Below the pieces are notes generated by a model that worked only from the letters and a program-made list of their open reading frames with translations, ran no database searches and had not been told where the DNA came from. The translations under genes and the position numbers were made by a program. Below are positions 36,941 through 44,976 of a stretch of 64,000 nt of DNA, in pieces (within the stretch, counting starts at the first letter, position 1; each line of letters begins with the position of its first letter). The stretch lies in the NCBI GenBank assembly GCA_963723495.1, contig CAVRQR010000010.1, positions 332,575-396,574 on the forward strand, given 5' to 3'. The DNA comes from Gp6-AA40 sp963723495. GTDB taxonomy: Bacteria > Acidobacteriota > Vicinamibacteria > Vicinamibacterales > UBA2999.

Positions 36941-37123
36941 CGGCCGTTCCTGGTCGAGATCGGCCGTTTACTCGACTACCTGCATTCGCCAGAGGCGAAG
37001 CGAAACGCCGAGCGCATTCGTCAGAGACGCCAGAAGCGGCGACAACGTCGTAAACCAAGAACCCGAGAACCGCGAAACTCGAACACGAACACGGAACAGT
37101 GAACCTGAACGTGGAACTGCAGT

Positions 37124-37987
37124 TTAGCTCGCCTTGCGCTTCTTCCCATTCGCCGCCTTCGCCTTCGCGACCGGCTTGGCGATATCGGCCTTGGCGGGCT
37201 TCTTCTTGTCGCTGCTCACTGAGTCGAGACTGCGCCGGAGCGCCTCCATGAGATCCACCACCTTCGGCGGCTCCTGGATCTCCGGTGCGACGATCTCTTC
37301 GCCAGCGATCTTGGCCTCGATGATCTTGCGCAGGCCTTCCTTGTACTCGTCCTTGTAGTCTTTCAGGTTCAACTCGCTCTCGAAGGACGAGATGACCTGC
37401 TTGGCGAGCTTCATCTCCTCGGGCTTCACCTTGGCCGGCAGCGAGCCCAGCTCGTCGATCTGATCGATGCTGCGAATCTCGGCATCGTGATGCAGCGTAT
37501 ACATCACGAGTCCCTTCTTCTGCGGCTTGACGGCGACGAGATACTCGCGTCCGTAGAGTGCCACCTTGCCGATGCCGGCCTTTCCCGCCATCCCCTCGCG
37601 CATCACCGCGAAAGCCGACGCGGCCATCGGGCCGTCGGGCGCCAGGTAGTAGGCGCGGTCCACGTAGATCGGGTCGATCGACGTGTCCTCGGTGAACTGG
37701 GCAAGGTCGATGACGCGCGTCGATTCGACGCGCACCTTCTCGATGTCCTCCTCGGAGACGACGACGTAGCGTCCCTTCTCGAACTCGTAGCCCTTGGCGA
37801 GCTCGGTGTTCGCGACTTCACGCTCGCAGTGGGGGCACCAGCGCTTTTGCTGGATGCGCGTCTGGCACTCGGCGTGGAGCTGGTTGAAGGAGAGCGCCGC
37901 GGCCGACTCGGTCGCGGGGAACACCTTCACGGGGATGGTGACGAGGCTTACTTTGAGGTAGCCCTTCCAAGTCGGTCTCGGAGACAT
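37124..37987 (-). CDS. ku: Ku DNA-end-binding protein (NHEJ)
   Basis: Bacterial Ku dimerises on double-strand ends and recruits LigD. About 287 aa from MSPRPTWKGYLKVSLVTIPV, with the Ku core (LHAECQTRIQQKRWCPHCER, a Cys-containing loop, VSEEDIEKVR, IYVDRAYYLAPDG, YGREYLVAVKP, DYKDEYKEGLRKIIEAK) and a Lys/Ala-rich C-terminal tail that could add DNA affinity. I choose the second ATG (37987) because the first (37999) overlaps GATAAT, a likely -10. No ligD in the window. Confidence 0.95.
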   Translation of the reverse strand: MSPRPTWKGYLKVSLVTIPVKVFPATESAAALSFNQLHAECQTRIQQKRWCPHCEREVANTELAKGYEFEKGRYVVVSEEDIEKVRVESTRVIDLAQFTEDTSIDPIYVDRAYYLAPDGPMAASAFAVMREGMAGKAGIGKVALYGREYLVAVKPQKKGLVMYTLHHDAEIRSIDQIDELGSLPAKVKPEEMKLAKQVISSFESELNLKDYKDEYKEGLRKIIEAKIAGEEIVAPEIQEPPKVVDLMEALRRSLDSVSSDKKKPAKADIAKPVAKAKAANGKKRKAS

Positions 37988-38029
37988 ATGTCCGGACATT
38001 ATCGGTTCAAAAGGGGCCTTCCGAACAGT

Positions 38030-38605
38030 TCAGATTGCGTCGCGATCGTCCCTGGCCCCCAGGTCGAGCCCGGCCCCCCCGATGTGAATGTCATGCGTCT
38101 GAATCCGGTCCCGCAGCAACCGCCGGGCCTGTCCGTAGAGGTGTCCGGGCACCTCGAGCCTGCGGGCGATGCTCTGGACGTGGGAAATGAGCACGAGCGT
38201 GACCGTTGGCTGCTCCTTCCATGACACGGCGGATATCTCCGACCACTTCATGAAGCCGCTGTCGGACCACACGCCGTCGCCGTAAAAGCCCCGCCGGATA
38301 CGCGTGCTCAGCGGAAACGTGTAGCCGTAATAAAGGAACATCATCGCTTCGCCGAAGATGGAGCGCGGCGACCTGTGCAGGACGAACGCCTCGACCATGA
38401 GCAGCAGGCCCAGAACGACCCCTAGCGCAAGGCTGAACCCGTAGTACTTGGGCTTATCGCCCGTCCACACGAGCAGCGCCGATCGCATGCGGCGCCGGTA
38501 GGCCACGAGCGACGCCCCGAGCTTGATGTTGGCCACGAGAAACCCGAAGCCGAACAGCAAGAGCAGCCGGGGTGTGAGCCACGCGATCCACTCCTCAGGA
38601 GTCAT
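38030..38605 (-). CDS. Hypothetical protein with two membrane helices
   Basis: 191 aa. Helices LLLLFGFGFLVANIKLGASL and YYGFSLALGVVLGLLLMVEA, then a cytosolic part with beta-like strands (FPLSTRIRRGFYGDGVWSDS, FMKWSEISAVSWKE, TVTLVLISHVQSIARRLEVP) reminiscent of PH-like membrane proteins of the YdbS/DUF5673 kind; this is a weak resemblance. Intact frame, ATG at 38605. 45 nt before tdk on the same strand order. Function unknown. Confidence 0.6.
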   Translation of the reverse strand: MTPEEWIAWLTPRLLLLFGFGFLVANIKLGASLVAYRRRMRSALLVWTGDKPKYYGFSLALGVVLGLLLMVEAFVLHRSPRSIFGEAMMFLYYGYTFPLSTRIRRGFYGDGVWSDSGFMKWSEISAVSWKEQPTVTLVLISHVQSIARRLEVPGHLYGQARRLLRDRIQTHDIHIGGAGLDLGARDDRDAI

Positions 38606-38649
38606 TGCTCCGGTTGTTAATCAACCGGGCAGTCGGAGTCAACCCCGAT

Positions 38650-39274
38650 TTACAACTGCGTTTCTTTCGGCGTGATGGGGACGTTCAGGTCGGACGCGGC
38701 GGTCGAACGTGAGAGATGCGGATCGAAGCAGCGCCGGCAGCGCGCTCTCGTACAGGCCGGCAGCGCCCACGAGAACGCGGTCGCCACTGGCGACCAGTCG
38801 CTGCGTGTGATTGGCGGGGTTGCCGCAGACCATGCAGATCGCATGTGTCTTCGTGATGTACTCGGCGATGGCCAGCAGCTGCGGCATCGGCTCGAACGGC
38901 TTCCCGAGGTAATCCTGGTCCAGCCCGGCGATGATCACCCTGACGCCGCGATCGGCCAGCGTGCTGCAGACCGCCGGCAGGGCGGCATCGAAGAACTGCC
39001 CTTCGTCGATGCCCACGACCTCGGTGTCCGACGCGATTTGGTCGAGCAGCTGCCGGGAGTCATCGACGACCGTCGATTCCATCCGCATCTCACCGTGCGA
39101 CACGATGTCTTCGGTCGAGTAACGCGTGTCGATGCGCGGCTTGAACACCTGGACGCGCTGTCGCGCGATTCTGGCTCGGCGCAGCCGGCGAATGAGCTCC
39201 TCGCTCTTGCCGCTGAACATGCTGCCGACGATGACTTCGATCCAGCCCTGATTGGGCTGACGCACGACATCCAT
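38650..39274 (-). CDS. tdk: Thymidine kinase (one frameshift)
   Basis: Class II thymidine kinase, salvage of thymidine. N-terminal P-loop IVGSMFSGKSEELIRRL, the aspartate/glutamate strand VVGIDEGQFFD, then IIAGLDQDYLGKPF, the lasso region with CMVCGNPANHTQR and, after a frame change near 38750, CRRCF giving the remaining zinc cysteines. About 208 aa. The ATG at 39274 directly follows the AT-rich inverted repeat and has no ribosome binding site. In the other frame the ORF would end at 38639; the zinc cysteines favour 38650. Confidence 0.92.
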
Positions 39275-39432
39275 TGGTGATTTCTCGATCTTTGATTGTT
39301 GATTACTTGGTGATTGGTGATTCTTGATTGTTGATTGACCGAGCGAATCAACAAGTCAGCAATAAATCACTCAATCAACACTCAACAATCAACAACGAAT
39401 CAACAATCAAAGATCATCGAATCAAAGATTGA
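39274..39432. repeat. AT-rich inverted repeat of TTGATT words between efp and tdk
   Basis: Bases 39287-39304 and 39398-39415 are perfect 18-bp reverse complements (GATCTTTGATTGTTGATT). The space between holds many further copies of TTGATT, TTGTTGATT and their complements, so nested hairpins are possible. Closely similar in words and placement to 4703-4853. Confidence 0.85.
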
Positions 39433-39445
39433 AGCTGATGGACCT

Positions 39446-40009
39446 TCAGGCCCGTGACAAGTATTCGCCGGTATCGGTACTGACCCGAATCAAATCACCG
39501 GGGTTCACAAACGGTGGAACCTGCACGACGAGTCCGGTCTCGAGCGTGGCCGGCTTGACCTGCGCACTGGCCGTCGCTCCTTTGATCCCTGGAACGGTGT
39601 CGGTCACTTTGAGGTCCACTGTTTGCGGCAGCTCGATACCGACCGGCTCGCTACCGTAGAACTCCACCGAGATCGTCATCTCGGGCTTGAGGTAGTTCAC
39701 CGACTCGCCCAGCGCTTCGCTCGAGATGTGAATCTGGTCGAAGGTGACCGTGTCCATGAAGTAGTAATCGTCGCCGTCCTGATACAGGTACTGCATCTGG
39801 CGCTCGTCCAGGGTGGCGCGATCGACCGAATCCTCCGACCGCAGCTTCTGGTCCGACAGCGAGCCGTTGCGGATGTTCCGCAGCTTGACGCGAACGAACC
39901 CGCGCAGGTTACCCGGGGTGACGTGCTGGAGCTCGAGGACCCGGAACAGGTCCTGCTCCATCTTGACCAGCATGCCCTTCTTCAATCGTGTTGCTTGTAT
40001 AGAAGCCAT
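39446..40009 (-). CDS. efp: Elongation factor P
   Basis: Relieves ribosome stalling at polyproline. 187 aa with three beta-barrel domains: KOW-like (IQATRLKKGMLVKMEQDLFR), OB domain I (YYFMDTVTFDQIHISSEALG) and domain III (GATASAQVKPATLETGLVVQ, FVNPGDLIRVSTDTGEY). The loop that carries the modified residue reads TPGNLRGFV: position 34 (Lys in E. coli) is Asn, with Arg at 36. No EpmA/EpmB or EarP-like gene is near. Start at the ATG 40009 (MASIQATRL); an ATG two codons upstream is also possible. Confidence 0.95.
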   Translation of the reverse strand: MASIQATRLKKGMLVKMEQDLFRVLELQHVTPGNLRGFVRVKLRNIRNGSLSDQKLRSEDSVDRATLDERQMQYLYQDGDDYYFMDTVTFDQIHISSEALGESVNYLKPEMTISVEFYGSEPVGIELPQTVDLKVTDTVPGIKGATASAQVKPATLETGLVVQVPPFVNPGDLIRVSTDTGEYLSRA

Positions 40010-40145
40010 ATGCACCGTCTGTAGAACCTATCGATCGTAGCACAGCCTATCGCCTCGTCCCTGTTACTGCGCAAGGACTTGCCGGCACACGCCCGTGGCG
40101 GCCGGAGTTTGGCTCGGGATCTTGGGACTTGGCAGTTGACGGTGG

Positions 40146-40151
40146 TACGAT
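40146..40151 (+). promoter_or_regulatory. -10-like TACGAT before hsp20 copy 2
   Basis: TACGAT is followed by CCGAGC and the GTG at 40158 (6 nt), without a ribosome binding site; probably a leaderless transcript. Confidence 0.45.
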
Positions 40152-40157
40152 CCGAGC

Positions 40158-40559
40158 GTGGCTTTCGTACGCTGGGATCCGCTTCAGGACTTGCTCGCCA
40201 CTTCGCAACGGTTGAACCGGCTGGCGACGGGCCCGTCCGGATGGACGCCGCCGGTTGACGTGTTGGAAACGCACGATCACTTCGTGGTGATGGTGGAGCT
40301 GCCGGGACTCACGCAGGATGACGTGCAGCTGCAGCATCACGAAGGCCGGCTGACGATCTCCGGGGTCCGCCACGAACGGGAGTCACCCTGCGAGCAGTTT
40401 CACCGGATCGAGCGCGGCCACGGCAGTTTCAGTCGCACGTTTCAATTGCCGGTACCAATCGATGCCGAGCGGATCACGGCGGACCTGCGCGACGGAGTGC
40501 TCACCATTACATGCCCCAAGGCGAACGACAGCCCCGCCCTCCGGATTCACGTCAGCTGA
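40158..40559 (+). CDS. Hsp20/alpha-crystallin small heat-shock protein
   Basis: 133 aa, intact. MAFVRWDPLQDLLATSQRL, then the alpha-crystallin domain: WTPPVDVLETHDHFVVMVEL, PGLTQDDVQL, GRLTISGVRHE, FHRIERGHGSFSRTFQLPVP, ITADLRDGVLTITCPKA. The GTG start at 40158 fits the family N-terminus. Six nt upstream of the HtrA protease ATG, so chaperone and protease form one protein-quality-control operon. A second, unlinked Hsp20 is at 31.7 kb. Confidence 0.93.
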   Translation: MAFVRWDPLQDLLATSQRLNRLATGPSGWTPPVDVLETHDHFVVMVELPGLTQDDVQLQHHEGRLTISGVRHERESPCEQFHRIERGHGSFSRTFQLPVPIDAERITADLRDGVLTITCPKANDSPALRIHVS

Positions 40560-40565
40560 TTGCCG

Positions 40566-41738
40566 ATGACTCGACGTTTTTTCGCGGTCGTTCTTCTCCT
40601 CGTCAGCTTCGTGGCAGGGCTGCTGCTGGCCAACCGCGTCCGTGACGTGACGGAGGCCGGCGCTCAGGCTCCAGCGCAGGGGCGTCCAACTGTGACGTCG
40701 CCCGCGCCGGTCTCGTCGCCAGCCGCCACGCTGACGGACTTCAGTCGCATTGCCGAGCGGATCATCCCTGCCGTCGTCAACATCTCGTCGCAACAAGTCG
40801 TCCGCCGGCAGGTGCCGGTGGACCCGTTCTTCGGATCGCTCTTCGGCGATCCCGACGCGTTTTTCGGTCCACGCCGCGGGGTCGAGAACAGTCTGGGCTC
40901 CGGCGTCATCGTCAGCGGCGACGGCTACATCCTGACCAACAACCACGTCGTGACCGGCGAAGCGCGTCGTGTCACGATCGAGCAACTCGATGTCACGGTC
41001 GCACTCGCCGACAAGCGCGAGATGCGCGCCGATGTCATTGGCGTCGACCCCGCGACCGATCTGGCTGTCCTGAAGATTGGCGCGCGCGACCTTCCCACGA
41101 TCCCGTGGGGGGACTCGTCGCGACTCAAGGTCGCCGAGTGGGTACTCGCGGTCGGCAACCCATACCAATTGAGCCAGACCGTCACGCTCGGCATCGTCTC
41201 AGCGGTCGGAAGAACGAACCTCGGGGTCTCGAGCTACGAGGACTTCATCCAGACCGACGCCGCGATCAATCCAGGCAACTCTGGCGGCGCGCTGGTCAAC
41301 GCGCGCGGCGAACTGGTCGGCATCAACACCGTGATCTTCAGCCAGAGTGGTGGCTACCAGGGCATCGGGTTTGCTGTCTCGAGCAACCTTGCGCGGCGTG
41401 TCGTCAACGACCTGCAGCAGTACCAGGAAGTGCGCCGAGGAACCATCGGTCCGGATCAGTACGCGCCGCTGTCCACGCGCATGGCCGAGGAGCTCGGGAC
41501 TCCTGATACGCGTGGCGCGCTCGTGTACCGGATGTATCGGAACTCGCCCGCGTATGAGAACGGCATGCGTCCCGGCGACGTCGTCGTGACCTTCAACGGA
41601 ACGACAGTGGAAGATCCTGGACACCTGTCTCGCCTGGTGTCGGACGCGGCGATTGGCAGCACCGCCACTGTCACAGTGATTCGCGACGGACGTCGCGTCG
41701 ACCTCAGAATTCCCGTCGTTCGATTGACCAGGAACTAG
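40566..41738 (+). CDS. degQ: HtrA/DegQ-type periplasmic serine protease
   Basis: S1C protease of 390 aa with one PDZ domain. N-terminal hydrophobic signal or anchor (FFAVVLLLVSFVAGLLLA), trypsin-like domain with His in YILTNNHVV, Asp in GVDPATDLAVLK and Ser in INPGNSGGALVN, then PDZ (ALVYRMYRNSPAYENGMRPG, DVVVTFNGTTVEDPGHL). Members with two PDZ domains are longer. The ATG at 40566 is preferred to a TTG six nt upstream. Acts on misfolded envelope proteins. Cotranscribed with hsp20. Confidence 0.93.
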   Translation: MTRRFFAVVLLLVSFVAGLLLANRVRDVTEAGAQAPAQGRPTVTSPAPVSSPAATLTDFSRIAERIIPAVVNISSQQVVRRQVPVDPFFGSLFGDPDAFFGPRRGVENSLGSGVIVSGDGYILTNNHVVTGEARRVTIEQLDVTVALADKREMRADVIGVDPATDLAVLKIGARDLPTIPWGDSSRLKVAEWVLAVGNPYQLSQTVTLGIVSAVGRTNLGVSSYEDFIQTDAAINPGNSGGALVNARGELVGINTVIFSQSGGYQGIGFAVSSNLARRVVNDLQQYQEVRRGTIGPDQYAPLSTRMAEELGTPDTRGALVYRMYRNSPAYENGMRPGDVVVTFNGTTVEDPGHLSRLVSDAAIGSTATVTVIRDGRRVDLRIPVVRLTRN

Positions 41739-41756
41739 CTGGCTGCTGGTGACGCG

Positions 41757-42011
41757 ATGTCGGGCCGAAGCGCGGCGTGGAGCGGCACCGAACGGCGTGA
41801 TCCAGCCGGACGGATTCGCCTGCGACGACGCTTTCACTCGGAGTACCAGGACTTTCCCGGGATGTCATTGACGGCCGATCAGGCCGCTCGCCTGTTCGCG
41901 CTTCCCAAGGACGTGTGCAGACGCGTCCTCGAAGAGCTCGTCGACGCTGGAGTGCTGACTCGTAAGTGGGAAGGAAGTACGTCGCTGTGCACTCTCAACT
42001 CTGAATGCTGA
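41757..42011 (+). CDS. Small winged-helix-like protein (84 aa)
   Basis: Basic N-terminal 30 residues (GTERRDPAGRIRLRRRFHSE), then YQDFPGMSLTADQAARLFAL, CRRVLEELVDAGVLTRKWEG. Homologous in its core to the protein at 28844-29068. It follows degQ by 18 nt on the same strand and could regulate the hsp20-degQ unit. The last residues (STSLCTLNSEC) run into the inverted repeat at 42003. DNA binding is inferred from the fold pattern. Confidence 0.65.
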   Translation: MSGRSAAWSGTERRDPAGRIRLRRRFHSEYQDFPGMSLTADQAARLFALPKDVCRRVLEELVDAGVLTRKWEGSTSLCTLNSEC

Positions 42012-42088
42012 ATCAGAATTCAGACACTGTTCGCTTCGCTCGATGCGCGTAGGCAGTGTCCATTCTGCGTTCTGCATTCTGCATTCAG
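42003..42088. repeat. Inverted repeat of TGAATTC/CTGCATTC words
   Basis: Left arm GAATGCTGAATCAGAATTC and CAGACACTG; right arm CAGTGTCCATTCTGCGTTC and TGCATTC. They pair imperfectly around GTTCGCTTCGCTCGATGCG. It separates the convergent winged-helix gene and leuA. Confidence 0.65.
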
Positions 42089-42098
42089 ACTTTCAGGC

Positions 42099-43349
42099 TC
42101 ACACCCCGTGCCCGTATCCCGACTCGTGGATCGCAGGCTGCGCAGCCGATGGCGTGTCGAACGGATCCACCGAGTCGTGAGACACGGTCTGGTCGGCGCG
42201 AAGACGCCCGATGACGGATCGAATGTCCTGATCGGTCAGCACCTTGCGATCGTCGGCGATGGCCATCAGGCCGCGATAGACCTCGACCAGCTCATCGCCC
42301 TCGAGCTGGAAGCCGAGATCGGCGCAGCGACTCTGCACGGCGTGCCGGCCAGAATGCTTGCCGAGGACAAGCGGATTCCACGGCGCCCCGACGTCTTCCG
42401 CCCGGATGATCTCGTAGGTGCGACGATCTTTCAGCATGCCGTCCTGGTGGATCCCGGCCTCGTGGGCAAACGCATTGCGACCGACGACCGCCTTGTTCAC
42501 CTGCACGCCCTGTCCCGTCAGCTTCGTGAGCATCTCGCTCGCGGGATAGATCTCCTTCGTCTTCACGGCGGTCGTAAACGGCAGCCGATCGGAGCGGATG
42601 TGCAGCGTCATGACGATCTCTTCGAGCGCCGCGTTGCCGGCACGCTCGCCGATCCCATTGACCGTGCACTCAACCTGGCGTGCACCACCCAGAATAGCGG
42701 CAAGCGAGTTGGCCACCGCGAGGCCGAGGTCATCGTGGCAGTGCGTGCTGAAGACCACCTTGTCCGAGTTCGGCACGCGCGTCCGAATCCGATCGAAGAA
42801 GTCGCGTGTCTCGTCCGGCGTGTTGTATCCAACGGTGTCGGGCAGATTGATGGTCGTGGCGCCTACGGCGATCACCGACTCGACGACCTTGCAGAGAAAG
42901 TCGAAGTCGCTTCGCGTCGCGTCCTCAGCCGAGAACTGCACATCGTCGGTCTGCTGGCGCGCGTAGCGCACGGACTCCACCGCCGCGTCCAGGCACTGCT
43001 CCCGCGACATGCGCAGCTTCACCTTGAGGTGGAGATCCGAGGTCGCGATGAACGTGTGAATCCGTCCGCGCGCGGCCGGCTTGATCGCCCACGCCGCCTT
43101 CTCGAGGTCGGCACGATGGCAACGGGCGAGGCACGCGATCACCGGACGACGAATCTCGGTCGCAATCTGACGAACCGCTTCGGCATCGGCCGGTGAGGCG
43201 ATCGGGAACCCCGCCTCGATGATGTCCACGCCGAGTGCATCGATCTGACGCGCTAGCTGCAGCTTCTCAGCCGGCCGGAGGGAAAATCCGGGCGCCTGCT
43301 CGCCGTCTCGGAGCGTGGTGTCGAATACGCGGACGTGGTTATCTGCCAT
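42099..43349 (-). CDS. leuA: 2-isopropylmalate synthase, short form
   Basis: Condenses acetyl-CoA and 2-oxoisovalerate, first step of leucine synthesis. The TIM barrel is complete: VFDTTLRDGEQAPGFSL (metal and catalytic residues), DIIEAGFPIASP, FSTHCHDDLGLAVANSLA (metal HxH), NGIGERAGNAALEE, then FAHEAGIHQDGML. At 416 aa it stops after the linker subdomain (VYRGLMAIADDRKVLTDQDI); the roughly 120-residue C-terminal leucine-sensing domain of typical LeuA is absent. ATG at 43349 is preceded by GAGGGGAGAA; the ATG at 43367 overlaps that site. Divergent from lysR. Confidence 0.9.
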   Translation of the reverse strand: MADNHVRVFDTTLRDGEQAPGFSLRPAEKLQLARQIDALGVDIIEAGFPIASPADAEAVRQIATEIRRPVIACLARCHRADLEKAAWAIKPAARGRIHTFIATSDLHLKVKLRMSREQCLDAAVESVRYARQQTDDVQFSAEDATRSDFDFLCKVVESVIAVGATTINLPDTVGYNTPDETRDFFDRIRTRVPNSDKVVFSTHCHDDLGLAVANSLAAILGGARQVECTVNGIGERAGNAALEEIVMTLHIRSDRLPFTTAVKTKEIYPASEMLTKLTGQGVQVNKAVVGRNAFAHEAGIHQDGMLKDRRTYEIIRAEDVGAPWNPLVLGKHSGRHAVQSRCADLGFQLEGDELVEVYRGLMAIADDRKVLTDQDIRSVIGRLRADQTVSHDSVDPFDTPSAAQPAIHESGYGHGV

Positions 43350-43371
43350 TGGGACTTCTCCCCTCATAGCC

Positions 43372-43401
43372 AGTAAACGCGACTGGTCCCGATAATGTCA
43401 A
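43372..43401 (-). promoter_or_regulatory. leuA promoter
   Basis: TTGACA (43401-43396) and TTTACT (43377-43372) on the minus strand, 18 nt apart, with a short leader that contains the leuA ribosome binding site. Confidence 0.6.
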
Positions 43402-43405
43402 ACTG

Positions 43406-43427
43406 ATAATTATTCTGTTTGGATTAT
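43406..43427. promoter_or_regulatory. Probable LysR-type operator between leuA and lysR
   Basis: ATAAT-N12-ATTAT dyad in an AT-rich stretch next to the leuA -35 box, in the divergent leuA/lysR gap. The T-N11-A-like dyad and the position fit a LysR-type site acting on leuA and on its own gene. Confidence 0.5.
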
Positions 43428-43471
43428 GATCCGTTATCTTGGAGGGCCGCCCCACGCCCTCCGGAGATCTC

Positions 43472-44356
43472 GTGGAACTAAGCGAATTACGTGTATTTTT
43501 GAAGGTCGCGGCCGAGCGCAGCTTTTCCAGGGCCGCGATGAAGCTGCACCGCACCCAGCCCGCCGTCAGCCAGGCCGTCCGCCGACTCGAGGAGAGCGTC
43601 GGCGAACGGCTATTCGACCGCGCCACGAAGGACGCGTCGCTGACCGAGGCCGGCCGTCTGCTGCGCGACTACGCCGAACGGCTGCTGCGTCTGTCGGAAG
43701 AGGCCGAGGGTGCGGTCAAGGACCTGCGTGACCTGCGGCGCGGGCGTGTGCTCATCGGGGCCAACGAGGCCTCCGTGCACGCGGTGCTCCCGCTGATCGC
43801 GCGATTCCGCGAAGCCCATCCTCTCGTCCACGTTGACGTGCGCCGCATACCGGCCCGCCAGATCGGCGCCGAGGTCGCACAAGCCAGCCTCGACTTCGGC
43901 GTCCTGACGTTTCAGCCGGCCGAACCGGGGCTCAGCTCGATGGTCCTCGGGCAGGACGAGCTCGTCATGCTCGTGCATCCCTCGCATGCGCTCGCCCACA
44001 GCCGCGAGGTCACGCTGTCGGAGTGCGCGCGACAGACAGTCATCGCCCACAACGATCCGTCCCATGTCCGCGATCGCGTGCTGCGGCTGTTCGAGCAGCA
44101 CCACATCCCGGCCAACATCCTCGTTTCGCTGCCCAGCCTCGAGGGCATCAAGCGTGCGGTCGCGATGCAGCTGGGTGTCGCGCTGCTGCCGCGCCGATGT
44201 GCGGAGTCCGAGATCATGCGCGGGGAGCTGGTCGCGCTCGCGATGCCTGAAATTCGGCTGCGCCGTCAGGTGCGACTTGTGTTCCGGAAATCGGGAGAGC
44301 GCTCGCACGCTTCGGCGGCGTTTCTCGGTCTGCTCGACGACAAGAAGAAGTCGTAA
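43472..44356 (+). CDS. LysR-type transcriptional regulator
   Basis: 294 aa. N-terminal winged HTH (LSELRVFLKVAAERSFSRAA, HRTQPAVSQAVRRLEESVG, RLFDRATKDASLTEAG), linker helix, then the two-lobe effector domain (GRVLIGANEASVHAVLPLIA, LDFGVLTFQPAEPG, DELVMLVHPSHALA, GIKRAVAMQLGVALLPRRC). The GTG at 43472 has GGAGAT at the right distance. Divergent from leuA, so probably its regulator, by analogy with LeuO-type or other amino-acid LysR proteins; the effector could be a pathway intermediate. Confidence 0.9.
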   Translation: MELSELRVFLKVAAERSFSRAAMKLHRTQPAVSQAVRRLEESVGERLFDRATKDASLTEAGRLLRDYAERLLRLSEEAEGAVKDLRDLRRGRVLIGANEASVHAVLPLIARFREAHPLVHVDVRRIPARQIGAEVAQASLDFGVLTFQPAEPGLSSMVLGQDELVMLVHPSHALAHSREVTLSECARQTVIAHNDPSHVRDRVLRLFEQHHIPANILVSLPSLEGIKRAVAMQLGVALLPRRCAESEIMRGELVALAMPEIRLRRQVRLVFRKSGERSHASAAFLGLLDDKKKS

Positions 44357-44376
44357 ATTTGTAACAGAGTTGTTAC

Positions 44377-44976
44377 TCAGAAGCCCGCGACGTACGGCAG
44401 ACGCGCGGACTTTGCGGTGACCTCGTCGTACCGATCGAGGAGCAGCCCGGTCGTGTCCCAGGCGCCTGTGGCAAACGCGTCGCGGACGTTGGGCGGCAGC
44501 GAGACCTTGCAACGAAAGTCGCCCGCCTCGCACGTTCCTTGGGTGAGATCGATCCGAAGCTCGGTGCGCGGGTTTCTCTCGACCAGTTCCTGCAGCGCCT
44601 TCACGTCGGCACTCGACGCGGTCACGCATGGCATGCCGATCATCGCGGAGTTGCCGAAGAAGATCTCGGCGAACGATTCGCCGACGATCGCCTGGATCCC
44701 CCAGCGTCGAATCGCCTGCGGGGCGTGCTCGCGAGACGATCCACACCCGAAGTTACTGTTGACCAGCAGAATCGATGCCCCCTGATAGGCAGGGACGTCG
44801 AACGGATGGCGGTTGTGTCCGGGCCCGCCCATCTTGCGATCGTCCTCGAAGAGATGCGCTTCCATGCCCTCGAAGGTGATCGCGCGCAGGAACCGCGCCG
44901 GCACGATTCGGTCGGTATCGATGTCGTTGCCGCGCATCGGAATCGCACGGCCGGCGATCTTCGTGATGCGCTGCAT
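44377..44976 (-). CDS. leuD: 3-isopropylmalate dehydratase small subunit
   Basis: Swivelling subunit of isopropylmalate isomerase. 199 aa: DIDTDRIVPARFLRAITFEG, the substrate loop NSNFGCGSSREHAPQAIRRW and ESFAEIFFGNSAMIGMPCV are hallmarks. The ATG at 44976 shares its A with the leuC stop (TGATG). Last gene of the uvrA-mpg-leuC-leuD run. Confidence 0.95.
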   Translation of the reverse strand: MQRITKIAGRAIPMRGNDIDTDRIVPARFLRAITFEGMEAHLFEDDRKMGGPGHNRHPFDVPAYQGASILLVNSNFGCGSSREHAPQAIRRWGIQAIVGESFAEIFFGNSAMIGMPCVTASSADVKALQELVERNPRTELRIDLTQGTCEAGDFRCKVSLPPNVRDAFATGAWDTTGLLLDRYDEVTAKSARLPYVAGF

